Of a DNA stretch of 58,701 nucleotides, positions 43,790 through 53,800 are shown in pieces (position 1 is the stretch's first letter; the number at the start of each line of letters is the position of its first letter). Both the position numbers and the translations under genes were made by a program. Below the pieces are notes generated by a model. The model saw only the letters and a list, made by a program, of their open reading frames with translations. It made no database searches and had not been told where the DNA came from. Origin of the DNA: Verrucomicrobium sp. BvORR034. GTDB lineage: Bacteria > Verrucomicrobiota > Verrucomicrobiia > Verrucomicrobiales > Verrucomicrobiaceae. The stretch is from contig NZ_BATQ01000120.1 of NCBI RefSeq assembly GCF_000739635.1, positions 1-58,701 of the forward strand, in the 5' to 3' direction.

Positions 43790-44155
43790 ATGAAAGCAGG
43801 CGGACCAGTAGTGGGAGTGCTGGATGACGAGGATCAGATGCGGAAAGCTCTGAGCCGTCTGCTCGCGACCTACGGTTATCAGGTCGAGGCCTACGCCTGC
43901 AGCGCAGATCTGCTGGCAGTCCTCTCATTCAGTCACCTGGGCTGCCTGATTCTGGATCTTCACATGCCAGACCTCAACGGCTTCGAAGTGCTCCAGACCT
44001 TTATCGACCGATGCGTGAACCTGCCGGTCATCGTCATCACCGGCCATGACATGCCTGGCACAGAGGAGCGTGTCCGCTCGCTGGGTGCCGCAGCCTATCT
44101 GTTAAAGCCAGTGGATGATGCCGCGCTTGTCGCGGCCATCCGCCATGTCACCTGA
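43790..44155 (+). CDS. Single-domain response regulator (receiver only)
   Basis: 121 residues from ATG 43790; the frame continues upstream to 43727 but those codons overlap the operator. VVGVLDDEDQMRKAL, Asp56 in LILDLHMPD, VITGHD and Lys in YLLKPVDD complete the receiver. No output domain. Counterpart of the receiver at 26317, in the same position relative to fixJ. It probably takes part in the same phosphorelay. Confidence 0.9.
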   Translation: MKAGGPVVGVLDDEDQMRKALSRLLATYGYQVEAYACSADLLAVLSFSHLGCLILDLHMPDLNGFEVLQTFIDRCVNLPVIVITGHDMPGTEERVRSLGAAAYLLKPVDDAALVAAIRHVT

Positions 44156-44235
44156 TGCCTTTTCTTCCTCCATCAGACCACATTCCACATTTCAAGTTTC
44201 ATTCACACATCCTCCTACAACAACCCAATGCTACC

Positions 44236-44574
44236 ATGTTCCTGAGCTACTTCGCCCTCGCCGTCCTATTGATTGGATTGATGCTCGTCTTCTACACCTT
44301 CATCTACATCCACGACATCCCCTACGAACAGGCCAAAAAACGCAACCATCCCCAGGCCGAGGCCATCCACGTCGCCTGCTGGCTGAGCCTCTTCACGCTG
44401 CACGCCATCTGGCCGATCGTGTTCCTTTGGGCCGTTGCCAAGCCCCGCCCCCTCTCCGTCGCCATTGAAAGCGGCGGCCTGCCCGGTCATGACAGTGCGA
44501 CACTGGATCGCATCAAACAGCTTGAGGAACGGCTGCAAAAACTGGAAGCGACCACCCCATCAACCAAGGCTTAA
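44236..44574 (+). CDS. yiaW: DUF3302 inner-membrane protein YiaW
   Basis: 112 residues from ATG 44236 (MFLSYFALAVLLIGLMLVFY); the extension to 44155 is not credible. Two membrane helices around HDIPYEQAKKRNHPQAEAIH and the WLSLFTLHAIWP block, which closely follow E. coli YiaW as I remember it. C-terminus is a short coiled coil (IKQLEERLQKLEA). Family function is unknown; it is the usual neighbour of the YiaV adaptor. Fifteen bases separate it from the next gene, whose ATG is preceded by AACAGGAGACA, a good ribosome-binding site. Confidence 0.9.
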   Translation: MFLSYFALAVLLIGLMLVFYTFIYIHDIPYEQAKKRNHPQAEAIHVACWLSLFTLHAIWPIVFLWAVAKPRPLSVAIESGGLPGHDSATLDRIKQLEERLQKLEATTPSTKA

Positions 44575-44588
44575 ACAGGAGACAAATC

Positions 44589-45896
44589 ATGATTGAACTC
44601 GTCATCGGTGTTTACGGTGGGCTCTGCTGGCTCATCTTCAAGAAGTGGAAGCTCGTTCCGACGAACTCCTATACAGTGTGCACCGCCATCCTTGGCGGCC
44701 TGGGCATCCTGCTCCTCATTGCCATTCTGCTTTCGCTGTTCCATCCCTCCACCAAGGACGGTCGGCTCTATGCCACCACGGTGCCCGTCGTGCCCCAGGT
44801 GCGCGGCATGGTGGTGGAAGTGCCCGTCGTGGCCAATCAGCCTCTTAAGAAGGGTGACATCCTCTTCCGCATCGATCCCAAGCCCTATGAAATCGAGGTG
44901 CAGCGGCTCGAAGCCACCCTGGCAGGTGAGAACACCCGCGTGGCCCAGCTTGAAAACAAGCTCGCCGCCGCGGAAGCGCTCGTCTCCCAGGCCAAGGAAA
45001 ACCTGCGCGTGGCCGAATCAGTCAATGACCGGCAGCTCCGCGAAACAGTGGAGAATGCAGCCGGCAAAGTGAGCGAGATGCAGGCCAAGGTGGACTACGC
45101 GAAGACGCAGGACGTGCGCCGGACCGAACTGCTGGCCAAAGGCGCGGTGTCTAGAGAAGAGGCCGACTTCGGCAAGAAACAAGTCGGCACCACGGAAGGT
45201 GAACTGCGCCAGGCCCAGGCCAGCCTCCGCGAGGCAGAGGAAAAACTCAGCGCCGGTGGCAGCCGCACCATGGCCTCACGCGAAGATCTGAAACGCGCCG
45301 AGGCCCAGGCCCAGGAAGTGCGGGTGGAGATCGCCAGCGAGAGCGGTGGCTTCAACCCCAAGGTACGTGAAACCATGGCCGCCCTCGATGCGAAGCGTTG
45401 GGAACTGGAGCAGACGGTCGTGCGCGCCCCCAGTGATGGCTTTGCCACCCAGGTCATGCTGCGCAGCGGCCAGATGGCAGTCCCCCTCCCGCTCGCACCC
45501 GTGATGGTCTTCGTGCCAGCGGAATCGCCGACCTTTATCGCCACCTATCCACAGACGGTCATCCCGGGTGTGAAGCCGGGACTCGAGGCGGAGCTGGCCT
45601 TCAAGGCCTATCCGGGCCGCATCTTCAAAGCCAAGGTCGTGCGGGTCATGCCCATCATCTCCGAGGGTCAGGTGCAGGCCAGCGGGCAGCTCGCCACTGC
45701 CACCTCCGCCTATGCCCCGGGAAGAGTGCCGGTCGTCTTCGAATACGACGAGGAGCTTGCCACGCTGAATCTCCCGGTCGGCGCCCAGGCCACTACCGCC
45801 ATCTACATGGAGCAGGCCCACGCCCTCTCCATCGTGCGGAAGATCCTCCTGCGCATCAAGAGCTGGGAGCACTACCTGTTCTTTGTTACGGGTTGA
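44589..45896 (+). CDS. yiaV: HlyD-family membrane fusion protein YiaV
   Basis: 435 residues. Two N-terminal hydrophobic segments (VYGGLCWLIFKKW; AILGGLGILLLIAILLSLF), lipoyl half one TTVPVVPQVRGMVVEVPVVA with KKGDILFRIDPKPYE, a long coiled-coil hairpin (about 100-270), and lipoyl half two APSDGFATQVMLRSGQMAV. It should bridge YiaW to an outer-membrane channel; no channel gene is encoded in this module, so the NodT protein at 19735 or another genomic copy may serve. Longer hairpin than its paralogue at 21253. Confidence 0.93.
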   Translation: MIELVIGVYGGLCWLIFKKWKLVPTNSYTVCTAILGGLGILLLIAILLSLFHPSTKDGRLYATTVPVVPQVRGMVVEVPVVANQPLKKGDILFRIDPKPYEIEVQRLEATLAGENTRVAQLENKLAAAEALVSQAKENLRVAESVNDRQLRETVENAAGKVSEMQAKVDYAKTQDVRRTELLAKGAVSREEADFGKKQVGTTEGELRQAQASLREAEEKLSAGGSRTMASREDLKRAEAQAQEVRVEIASESGGFNPKVRETMAALDAKRWELEQTVVRAPSDGFATQVMLRSGQMAVPLPLAPVMVFVPAESPTFIATYPQTVIPGVKPGLEAELAFKAYPGRIFKAKVVRVMPIISEGQVQASGQLATATSAYAPGRVPVVFEYDEELATLNLPVGAQATTAIYMEQAHALSIVRKILLRIKSWEHYLFFVTG

Positions 45897-45943
45897 AACC
45901 CCATTGCCTGAGAAGAAGACCACGCTCACCCCTCACCCAGCCC

Positions 45944-47611
45944 ATGAGACGTCATCTCCCTGTCCTCCCCCTCTCCGCACTGCTCGTCTGCACCACGCTC
46001 TCCAGTTGCGTACGCATCGCGGAGGTCCGGGAGAGACGTCCCACCTATCGGTCTATCCAAAATGCCCCGGGGGCCTCCACCGAGGTGGAGCGGGGCATCA
46101 CGGACGGCCTGCGCCGCAGCAAACGTGAGCCGATGGCGGCCTTAGGAAACTATCTCTCCGCCGCAAAGGCCGCCTCCATGCAGTTGCAGCTCCATCCTGG
46201 GGACAAGGCCGCACGCGAGGACTACAACTTCGCCGTGGCCCGCATCTTCACCAGCATCCGGGATGCGAAGCTCGACCCGTGGACGAAGCCGCTCACCGTG
46301 CCCGCAGAGGGCGGCGACTTCGTGCTCACCCGCCGCCCGGATGCTCGCAAGACCTGGAATCCCGCACTCTATGACTTCACCCCCGCAGACCAGTTCGATG
46401 TGGGCGGCAGCTTTGTGAAAGAGCGCTCCATCAAGGAGGGCGTGGGAGCGCCGCTGGTAGCCGTGGGCCGCAAGGAGAACACCGACTCCCGGGAAAACTT
46501 CGGCCTCCCCCGCACCTACTACGGAATCACTGCGGTTGCGCGGTTCTCAGGCCGCACCTGTGAGATCGCCTTTGAGGACCCACTCGCCACAGAGGATGTC
46601 CGCATGGGCACGCATAACTTCCCCATGAGCGCGGACTTCACCGTGCCCGTGGCCGTCATGCTCGCGAGCACCAAGCCGGAGAAAATGGGGCTCGCCCGTC
46701 TCCTCAATCCAGAGAAATACGCGGATACCGCCCGCATCTCCCGGCTCCAGCCCTATGATCCCAACAAGACCGTGGTGCTCGTCATCCACGGGCTGAACTC
46801 CTCCCCCGCCACCTACACGCCGCTGATCAACTCGCTGCGATCCAACGAGGAGATCCGGCGTCACTACCAGTTCTGGTTTTACAGTTATCCCAGCGGCTAC
46901 CCCTACCCCTACTCCGCCGCCATCCTGCGCAAAGAGCTGGATGCCGTGCAGAAACGCTTCCCGTTGAAGAAGAAGATGGTCGTCATCGGTCACAGCATGG
47001 GGGGCTGCATCAGCCGCCTCCTCATCACCGATGTGGATGACAAACTCTGGCTCAAGACCTTTGGCAAGCCACCATCCGAGGTGAAAGTCTCCGCGGAGAA
47101 CAAGGCCCTGCTCATGGAGTCATTGATCTTCAACCACCGCCCGGAGGTCGGTCGCGTCATCTTCGTCTCCGCTCCGCTCAGAGGGGCAGACATGGCCTCT
47201 GGCATGGCGGGCCGTATCGGTTCCCGTCTGGTGAGGGCCCCGGTCAAACTCCTCGCTGTGGGCACAGAGGCCCTCACCCTGCTCACCCCGCTGCCCGAAG
47301 GCACCCTCAAGCTCAACCGCATCCCCAACAGCGTGGACACCCTCGCACCGAACAACCGTTTCGTGATGAACATCAACACGTTTCCTCTAACCCCTGGCAT
47401 TCCCTACAACGCCATCGTGGGCGACCGGGGCAAGGGCGGGAACAAGGACAAGACCAAACCCTGCTGCTCAGACGGCATCGTGCCCTACTGGAGCAGCTAC
47501 CTTCCCGGGGCAGAGAGTGAGCTGACCGTCCCCTCCGGCCACAACGCCCACCAGAACCCGCAGGCCATTGCAGAGGTCCGCCGCATCCTGCTGTTGCACG
47601 CCGGCGGGTAG
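45944..47611 (+). CDS. Alpha/beta-hydrolase lipoprotein (esterase/lipase-like)
   Basis: 555 residues from ATG 45944, giving a signal with lipobox CTTLSSC (Cys near 22). After about 250 residues without recognised motif, the hydrolase core begins VVLVIHGLNSSPATYTPLIN. Nucleophile Ser351 lies in VIGHSMGGCISRLL; a likely acid is Asp in SDGIVPYWSS and the His is in VPSGHNAHQNP. Secreted esterases of this lipoprotein type are common beside envelope exporters. It lies 47 bases after yiaV and is probably co-transcribed. Substrate not known. Confidence 0.85.
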   Translation: MRRHLPVLPLSALLVCTTLSSCVRIAEVRERRPTYRSIQNAPGASTEVERGITDGLRRSKREPMAALGNYLSAAKAASMQLQLHPGDKAAREDYNFAVARIFTSIRDAKLDPWTKPLTVPAEGGDFVLTRRPDARKTWNPALYDFTPADQFDVGGSFVKERSIKEGVGAPLVAVGRKENTDSRENFGLPRTYYGITAVARFSGRTCEIAFEDPLATEDVRMGTHNFPMSADFTVPVAVMLASTKPEKMGLARLLNPEKYADTARISRLQPYDPNKTVVLVIHGLNSSPATYTPLINSLRSNEEIRRHYQFWFYSYPSGYPYPYSAAILRKELDAVQKRFPLKKKMVVIGHSMGGCISRLLITDVDDKLWLKTFGKPPSEVKVSAENKALLMESLIFNHRPEVGRVIFVSAPLRGADMASGMAGRIGSRLVRAPVKLLAVGTEALTLLTPLPEGTLKLNRIPNSVDTLAPNNRFVMNINTFPLTPGIPYNAIVGDRGKGGNKDKTKPCCSDGIVPYWSSYLPGAESELTVPSGHNAHQNPQAIAEVRRILLLHAGG

Positions 47612-47713
47612 GCGGGCTCCATTTCCTTTAACCACCATTCGCCCCCAAACAAAGCGGCCTGGCCGTCCTTCCTCCCGCAATGTTAGCACCTAGACACGCC
47701 ACTTCTCACATCC

Positions 47714-48351
47714 ATGAAATTTTCCTCAATCCCGTTCCTGGCCCTTGCCCTGGCGGCGGGCCTGACCACGTCCTGCCGATAGATGACCGCCGCTCCGAGC
47801 GCTTCAACCCCACCATCGCCGGCCGCCCCGATCTCCTGAACGGACGCAAAACCCTCACCGTCTATCCCGGCATGATCGGCATGCTGGAGAACGCCTTCAT
47901 CAACGTAAAAGGCGTACACCACACCGTTGAGGCCGAGGTGGAGGTGACCGGTGCGCAGAGCAACGGCGTCATCATCGCCCAGGCGGGCTACTTCGGGGGT
48001 TGGACGCTCTACCTCAAAGAAGGCAAGCCGCGACACGAGTACAACTACTTCGCGCTTGAGCGCACAAACATCGGAGGTGACGCGCCGCTTGCTCCAGGCA
48101 AACACATCATCCACTACGAGTTCATCCCCGACGAGAAGAAACCCGGCACCGGCGGCAAATCCATTCTCAGTGTCGATGGCACGAAAGTCGCCGAAGCCCA
48201 GATTCCCAAGACCCAGCCCTTCATGTTCTCCGGCGATGAAGGAGCCGATGTGGGCATCGATGCCGAGACCAACGTCTCCCCCGACTACAAGCCCGGCCTC
48301 CCCAGCACCTTCACCGGCAAGATCGTGAGAGTCACCGTGGAGCAGAAGTAA
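47714..48351 (+). pseudogene. Collapsed arylsulfatase lipoprotein gene
   Basis: The 5' part (47714-47782) encodes a lipoprotein signal, MKFSSIPFLALALAAGLTTS followed by Cys-Arg-stop. Immediately after, in a different frame, comes the C-terminal segment of an arylsulfatase: DDRRSERFNPTIAGRPDLLN, then ENAFINVKGVHHTVEAEVEV and VIIAQAGYFGGWTLYLKEGK. The sulfatase catalytic domain with its CxPSR-type formylglycine motif is missing. The simplest reading is an internal deletion of well over 1 kb that fused signal peptide and tail out of frame. An open frame exists from 47680 but has no sensible N-terminus. Confidence 0.85.
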
Positions 48352-48520
48352 AAGACTCCTCCAGGCAAGACCTCTCTGAACCGGGTCGCGTCGGTTCATC
48401 CACCCGGCGCGGCCTCGTCTCTTTTTTCGACCCCTCCCCTTCATCAACACATGACTCACCCCTTTTCTTCTCATTTCCTCGCACCCGCCATCGCCGTCCT
48501 CAAACCTTTCGCGGTACCCA
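48352..48520. other. Spacer between sulfatase remnant and vWA gene
   Basis: Convergent intergenic DNA. A plus-strand frame from 48451 begins MTHPFSSHFLAPAIAVL, looking like the start of a signal peptide, but soon runs antisense into the vWA gene; possibly the stump of another deleted gene. Confidence 0.3.
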
Positions 48521-49906
48521 TCACTTCTTGGCCGACAACCCCGCCGTCGCAGTTGGCGAGTTGTTCTCTCGCAGCAACTGGTCATACTTGCCTCGATTTG
48601 CAAAGTAAGCCGACCCATCCAGAGGGGTGCCATCATTGAAAACAATGTGGAAGCGGCCGCCCGTCTCCTGCGCCAGGCGTTGCATGGCGGGAGCGCCGGA
48701 GCTGGTGTGCATCAGAAATGTGTTGATGCTGGCATTTGCCTTCTTCTCCTTGTTGTAGCCCAGGATGAGATCCACGTCGGCCCCGCCCGTGCCATCGGTC
48801 ATGAAGATGATGGTCTTGGGCGCAGGACTCATGTTCAGCGCCATCTTGAATGGCCAGCGCCAGTCCGTGCCGAACCAGCGATCTTTGCCCTCCAGGTCCT
48901 TCATGGTTTCTCGCGTGTGCAACGGAGTGGAATCTATCCAGTCATCGGAGGGAAGTTCCTCATTCTTGCCTTCGAAAGCCCAGTCACTGGCCACTCCATT
49001 GGGGGAAAAGAACCGGTACTTCGTCCGGCTACGGTGGACGGCATAGGTGTTGCGAAGGTCGCCTCGTTGTTGGTCAATCTTCCAGCGACTGCCCGCAAAC
49101 CGGGCTCCACCTGCAAAGAGAATCACTTGATATTGGGAGCGCGGAGGCAGCTTGGAGAGCGTCTTCCCCATTTCTGCCACGACCAGATCCATCTGGTTGG
49201 CTTTCATGGAATTCGAAAAATCCAGGATAAAGACCACACGATCCAGTGGCGTGGTGAAGCCGAAGAAACTGACACCTTTGGCTGAGCCGATACCCATTCC
49301 CACCCCCGATCCACCTCCTTTGCCGAGAGAGCCAAAGCCCCCAGCCTTCATCCATTGAGTGCCGAGGAACTCGCCAGACTCCGGCATTTCCAAAGCCTCC
49401 AGCGGAAGATCTGGAAGCGCAATGGATGCCCGGTCGCTGGTGCTGACAAGCCGCTGGCGTTGCACCGGGTTTCGCAGGTGCTTTTGTCGCTTGGTCTGCA
49501 CCCGGTGAGCAAGCTCACGTGAGGCTTCCTCCCCCTGCTTGCTTCCGCCTCCCGGAAGAAAATCCACGCGACGCTCCGTGACCAGCGTATTGACGACGAA
49601 GGCCGCCAGAGTGAGCAGTCCCGCATGGATGCCCAAGCTCACGAGCAAAGATCCACCCCCGAGCCGACGCCAATAACTCACAGCCACGGGAGGCGATGGC
49701 GATTGCGGGGTCAAAGACGGAGATGGAGAAGAATCTGGAGACTCCAGTAGAGATGAAGCAGGCTCGGGAGGTTGAAAGTTTGGTGCAGGCGGGCTGCCCT
49801 TGGGATCCCCGCTTTTGACATGCCAGGGGTTGTCTTCGGGCGGACGCAGTTCCCTGATCTGCACAACGGGTACAGACTTGCGGGCAAAGGAGGAATGGGA
49901 CATCAC
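48521..49906 (-). CDS. vWA-domain membrane protein
   Basis: 461 residues. Pro/Ser-rich cytoplasmic N-terminus (about 1-75), one membrane helix (LLVSLGIHAGLLTLAAFVVN, about 90-110), a basic linker and Gly-rich loop (GKGGGSGVGMGIGSAKG), then a von Willebrand factor A domain from about 215. MIDAS residues are visible: DFSNS (DxSxS) in VVFILDFSNSMKANQMD, and IIFMTDGTGGAD for the distal Asp. TonB-like architecture with an N-terminal anchor and extracytoplasmic vWA is common in Planctomycetes/Verrucomicrobia. Role probably protein-protein contact in the envelope. Faces away from the Verru_Chthon gene across a 940-base spacer. Confidence 0.85.
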   Translation of the reverse strand: MMSHSSFARKSVPVVQIRELRPPEDNPWHVKSGDPKGSPPAPNFQPPEPASSLLESPDSSPSPSLTPQSPSPPVAVSYWRRLGGGSLLVSLGIHAGLLTLAAFVVNTLVTERRVDFLPGGGSKQGEEASRELAHRVQTKRQKHLRNPVQRQRLVSTSDRASIALPDLPLEALEMPESGEFLGTQWMKAGGFGSLGKGGGSGVGMGIGSAKGVSFFGFTTPLDRVVFILDFSNSMKANQMDLVVAEMGKTLSKLPPRSQYQVILFAGGARFAGSRWKIDQQRGDLRNTYAVHRSRTKYRFFSPNGVASDWAFEGKNEELPSDDWIDSTPLHTRETMKDLEGKDRWFGTDWRWPFKMALNMSPAPKTIIFMTDGTGGADVDLILGYNKEKKANASINTFLMHTSSGAPAMQRLAQETGGRFHIVFNDGTPLDGSAYFANRGKYDQLLRENNSPTATAGLSAKK

Positions 49907-50183
49907 AATGTTGTTTCAAAGACAGGCCAGCGCTTTCGACGTGAATAGACAGTCCGGGTGCGAAAGCAGGAGTCTCGCGACCCGTTCAGGTCAGGCCTCG
50001 CCGCGGAGTGAAATCACCGTCCGCAGGGCAGAGGCGATCAGATGGGATGACATCAGGAAACCGGGGGTGATCATGAGTGAAAAGAGTCAGGGAGGCCCGA
50101 TGCCCTTCTCGCTTGGAGATCAGTGTATCGTGATGAGGTGCTTACCTTCCGCTATCTGGATGGGTCCACTCAGCCAGCGCAAC

Positions 50184-50212
50184 TCAATGCACACTGATCC
50201 AGTGTGCATTGA
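50184..50212. promoter_or_regulatory. Perfect 13-base palindrome TCAATGCACACTG-ATC-CAGTGTGCATTGA
   Basis: Two 13-base arms that are exact reverse complements, separated by three bases. An imperfect second version is 244 bases downstream. The length and tight spacing suggest an operator of a dimeric regulator, or a very stable hairpin in RNA. No T tract follows, so it is not a standard terminator. Confidence 0.6.
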
Positions 50213-50427
50213 ACCTAGGCGGCAGTTTCGCCTTGTCCACCGGAAAAGGCAGAGATTTCACTCTGCAACCAAGATCGACTCCCGACTGTGCTCGGTCAAA
50301 CCACCCAACAACTCATCGATTTCCTCGTACCGGAATTCCGGCTTTCGAAGGCTATATTCCACAGTCTTTCACCCAAAACCATAAATCTGTTTAATTCTTC
50401 TGGACAAAGCCAACACCACGCGTAGGA

Positions 50428-50455
50428 TCAATTCACACTGAACTAGTGTACTTTG
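50428..50455. promoter_or_regulatory. Imperfect copy of the palindrome
   Basis: Starts TCAATTCACACTGAACTAG and continues with TGTACTTTG: ACACT-GAACT-AGTGT is symmetric and the left arm TCAATxCACACTGA matches the site at 50184. Two such sites in the same spacer support a specific binding protein. Confidence 0.5.
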
Positions 50456-50843
50456 CAGTTCCAACACGGCTGCATCGTCTTTCCCTATCCAGACAGCGGA
50501 TGGAATCAGCTATCTCCCGGTGGACCGATCTCAAGGATGAGAAGGCCTCGGACCATCCCTAACACATGCTCCCTTCCCCTCCCAGCATTGTCTCCAGGCC
50601 CCATAGGGGCTGTTGATCCCACCTAGCGATTTTCGTCTCCAGATTCTGGTCCCCTGACCAGAACAGGGCCGCATGCTGCCAGACCGCCTCCTGCACGTTG
50701 TCGGCGGTCGGAAGCTTTGTCGCGCCCTGCTCTGACCGGCATGCAGCAAATGGTCATCCATGCGCCTGTGCCTGGTTAGTTCTATGAAATAGTTCTTCCA
50801 TCATCTCCTGTTCCACTTGCGACGCCAATTTTCTCTCTGAGCC

Positions 50844-53800
50844 ATGCATCCCCGGCCATTTCCCCATCGCCCCCACCGACACCCGTCGGGGGCTGCTCTC
50901 ATCATGACCCTGTTTATCCTGGGAGTGTTGACCATCCTGGTGGTCGGCTTCCTCTCGACGATGACGACGGAAAAGCAGGCTGCCAGCGCCTACGAGGAGT
51001 CGCAACGGACCAAGCTCGTCGCTCAGGGCGCGGTAGCGCATGCGATCGATCTGCTGCGCACCAACATCCCAGAACCTGCGCGGTTGTCGGAAGGTCCTGA
51101 TACCGCACCGGGTGAGAACTGGGTGACAAATCCAGGCCGTCTCACCATCCTGCGGGAGAACGGAGGACCCCAACACATTCCGCTTCATACAGGTGAAGTC
51201 ACCACCGCACCTGCTCCTGGTGCCCTGCGGGATGCGGAGTCCGTGGATCTCAATAAACCGCTGCCGGGAAGAACCTCTCCCGCCATTGTGCCGGCAGCCG
51301 GCGGTGGCTCAGCGCGTCCTGAAATGCGGGTGAAATGGGTGAATCTCCTGCAAGATCCCTCTCGCACTGCAGCGGACGACAACCGCATCTCCGGACGGTA
51401 CGCCTTTTGGGTGGATGATGAGAGCACCCGCCTCAACTTCAACACCGCCATGGGCAAGCCCGCCACCGGCGCAGACTCCCATTACGACGCCCAGGTGGCA
51501 GCGGGATTCATGCCTCCTGTGTTCACCCGTGGAGGCACCACCACCACCGCCAACGGCCAACCCGCCCAGTGGGCGCTGGGCAAGCCTCAGTCCGTGAATC
51601 TGGATGTGCTGTTCAGCAATGCCGCCGACCTGCAGCATGAGAAGCTGCTGGCCCACTCCTTTCTCAACGGATTCGCCAGGTATCCCGAGGCCATCAAGGA
51701 CTTCATCAGCGTGGCCGATCCCGACGCTTGGTATGAGACCAACAAGTTCAACCTGACATTTTACAATCGCAGCCCGGAGTTCAACGCCTTTGGCCGCTCC
51801 CGGCTCTTCACCAGTTATGTGCCGCTCTCCCTTGAGGCCGGCCCCAACTTCCAGCTGCCTTTCATCTACGACGCGTCTGCAAACAACGGTGTCGTCATCC
51901 CGAAAGGCGTGGAAGGTGACCTCGTGGCCGGCACGCTGGAGTCGGGGCGTCTGGAGGACAATCAGATCCTGCACCTGAACTCACTGCTTGGCTTCTTCGG
52001 TGCCAGTGCCGATATCACCGGTCCCAGCGGCTATGTCTCAGATCAGGCCAACATGGTGAACCGGAACCAGATCCGGATGTTGGTGGAGTACTTCCGTAGA
52101 AAATGGCCCGGCTACAACCGGAGCTTCGTGGAGAAGTACGGTGAGGTGGGAACCTACCAGATCGCCCTGAACATCCTGCAGCAGGCGCGCATGAGCACCA
52201 CACAGATCGCAAAGAATCTGGGTAATTTCAGCAATGCATGGGGCATGCGCAGCACGAGCGTGATCTTCTTTCCCAACGGCTCGGAGTTGAGTGGATACGC
52301 TCCAGAGCGCTTCTACTGGCGGCTTAAGGACCCCACCACGAACAAAGTGGTGCTCATGCTGCCGCAGACCCCTGGACCGCACATCACCGAAGTACGCCTG
52401 TTCGCCCAGGCTTGCGAGGCCACGCCCGCGCCCAAAAACGGCACCCTCACCGCCAACTCGCGGTACATCAAATACTGGTACGAGGTGGAGTACTACATGC
52501 ACCCGCTCGGCCCCGTCGTGGATCTGAGTTATTTCCCCACCCGCATGGACTACTTTCAGCTCAACGTGCGCGGCGGCGGCAAGACTGCGGCCCAGCAGTT
52601 CGGCCCTACAGACGGCAACGACACCCGCGGGGACAAGCAATGGCAGAACGACTGGATGAACCTGCTCGCCACTTATCCCAAGGCAGGGACGCTCATTGGC
52701 CCCGCCGGGGCCAAGTGGGAGAATGCCGATGTGCCCAACCGCGTGGTGGTGAAGAGCCCTGAGTTCTACGTGAGCCAATGGCAGCGAAACGACGCAAACG
52801 CCTCCGGTGGCAAGAGCGACACGGTGGCCCGCTTCGACAGCGAAATCCCCAACCTCAATGCGGATCAGAAGGACAAAATCTGGGACCCGGTCATTTTTGA
52901 CAAAACCCTCACTCAAGGCAAAGCCCAGTTCACCGTCAAGTGGCGTCCCGGACAGGGCATCACCGGCGCGAGCAACCGCCCCCGCCAAATGATCCCGCTC
53001 GGCCTCACCCAGAGCGACACACTCCAGGCCAGCTATGTGGTGGACCTGACCAACACCACCACCCCGCAGGTCGTCTCCTGGCAGATCGCCGATCCCAACT
53101 TGAGCCACGATGCGACCCAGTGGGTGATGACCGGCCCTGGTCAGGAGGGAGCCATCGGCACCCCCGGAAAGGTCAACTCCAACGAGCCGGATGAGGGATC
53201 CTCAGAGAAGAGCAAGTTCCGCTATGTGCAGCGCACTCCCGAGGATGCCTTGATCGGCGAGGAGCCCTACGATCGTCCCGATGAATATGAGCAAACCAGC
53301 CGTGTCGCCTCCCCCGGCTACTGGTCCTTGCTGCACACCGGCATGCGCAGCAGCACGCCGTGGCAGACCGTTGACCTGAGCGCGAATGCCTCCACCAACA
53401 CCCCACCGGACTGGCTGCTCCTCGATCTCTTCGGCGCGACCTATCCCATGGCGCATGACCAGTGGAAGATTGATCAGAAGCTTCCGGACAGCTTCTCCAC
53501 CGCCTCCTACATGAGTTCCACCGCCGGGCAGGTCAATCTCAACTCCCGCATCTACCCGCGGAATACCTGGTTCAATCCTCCCGCCCGCAAGCTCCCGCTG
53601 GAGGCAGTTTTCAAACATCTCCGCTCGGACTCACAGGTCACCTCTCTGGTGGACAATATCGACAGCTACCAGACAGACAGCCAGGTCTTTGACTATGTGG
53701 GAGAGCTGGCCAACGTCCCGGGCTATGAGGGCAGTGCAGGCACACGCTGGGGAAAGGAATCCCTGCTCCGCAACATGGCCGGCGTCCTCACCACCCGTAC

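Larger units (their letters stand above)
49907..50843. other. Long intergenic region with two related palindromes
   Basis: 937 bases between divergent genes with no supported gene; the frames present lack start context and family resemblance. The palindromes at 50184-50212 and 50428-50455 are described separately. This may be a regulatory or leader region for the Verru_Chthon A gene, whose start is 390 bases beyond the second palindrome. Confidence 0.5.

Noticed and set aside
50531-50761. Minus-strand 76-codon frame as a transposase remnant
   Set aside because: Composition is Arg/Gly/Ser-rich and no transposase motif is visible.
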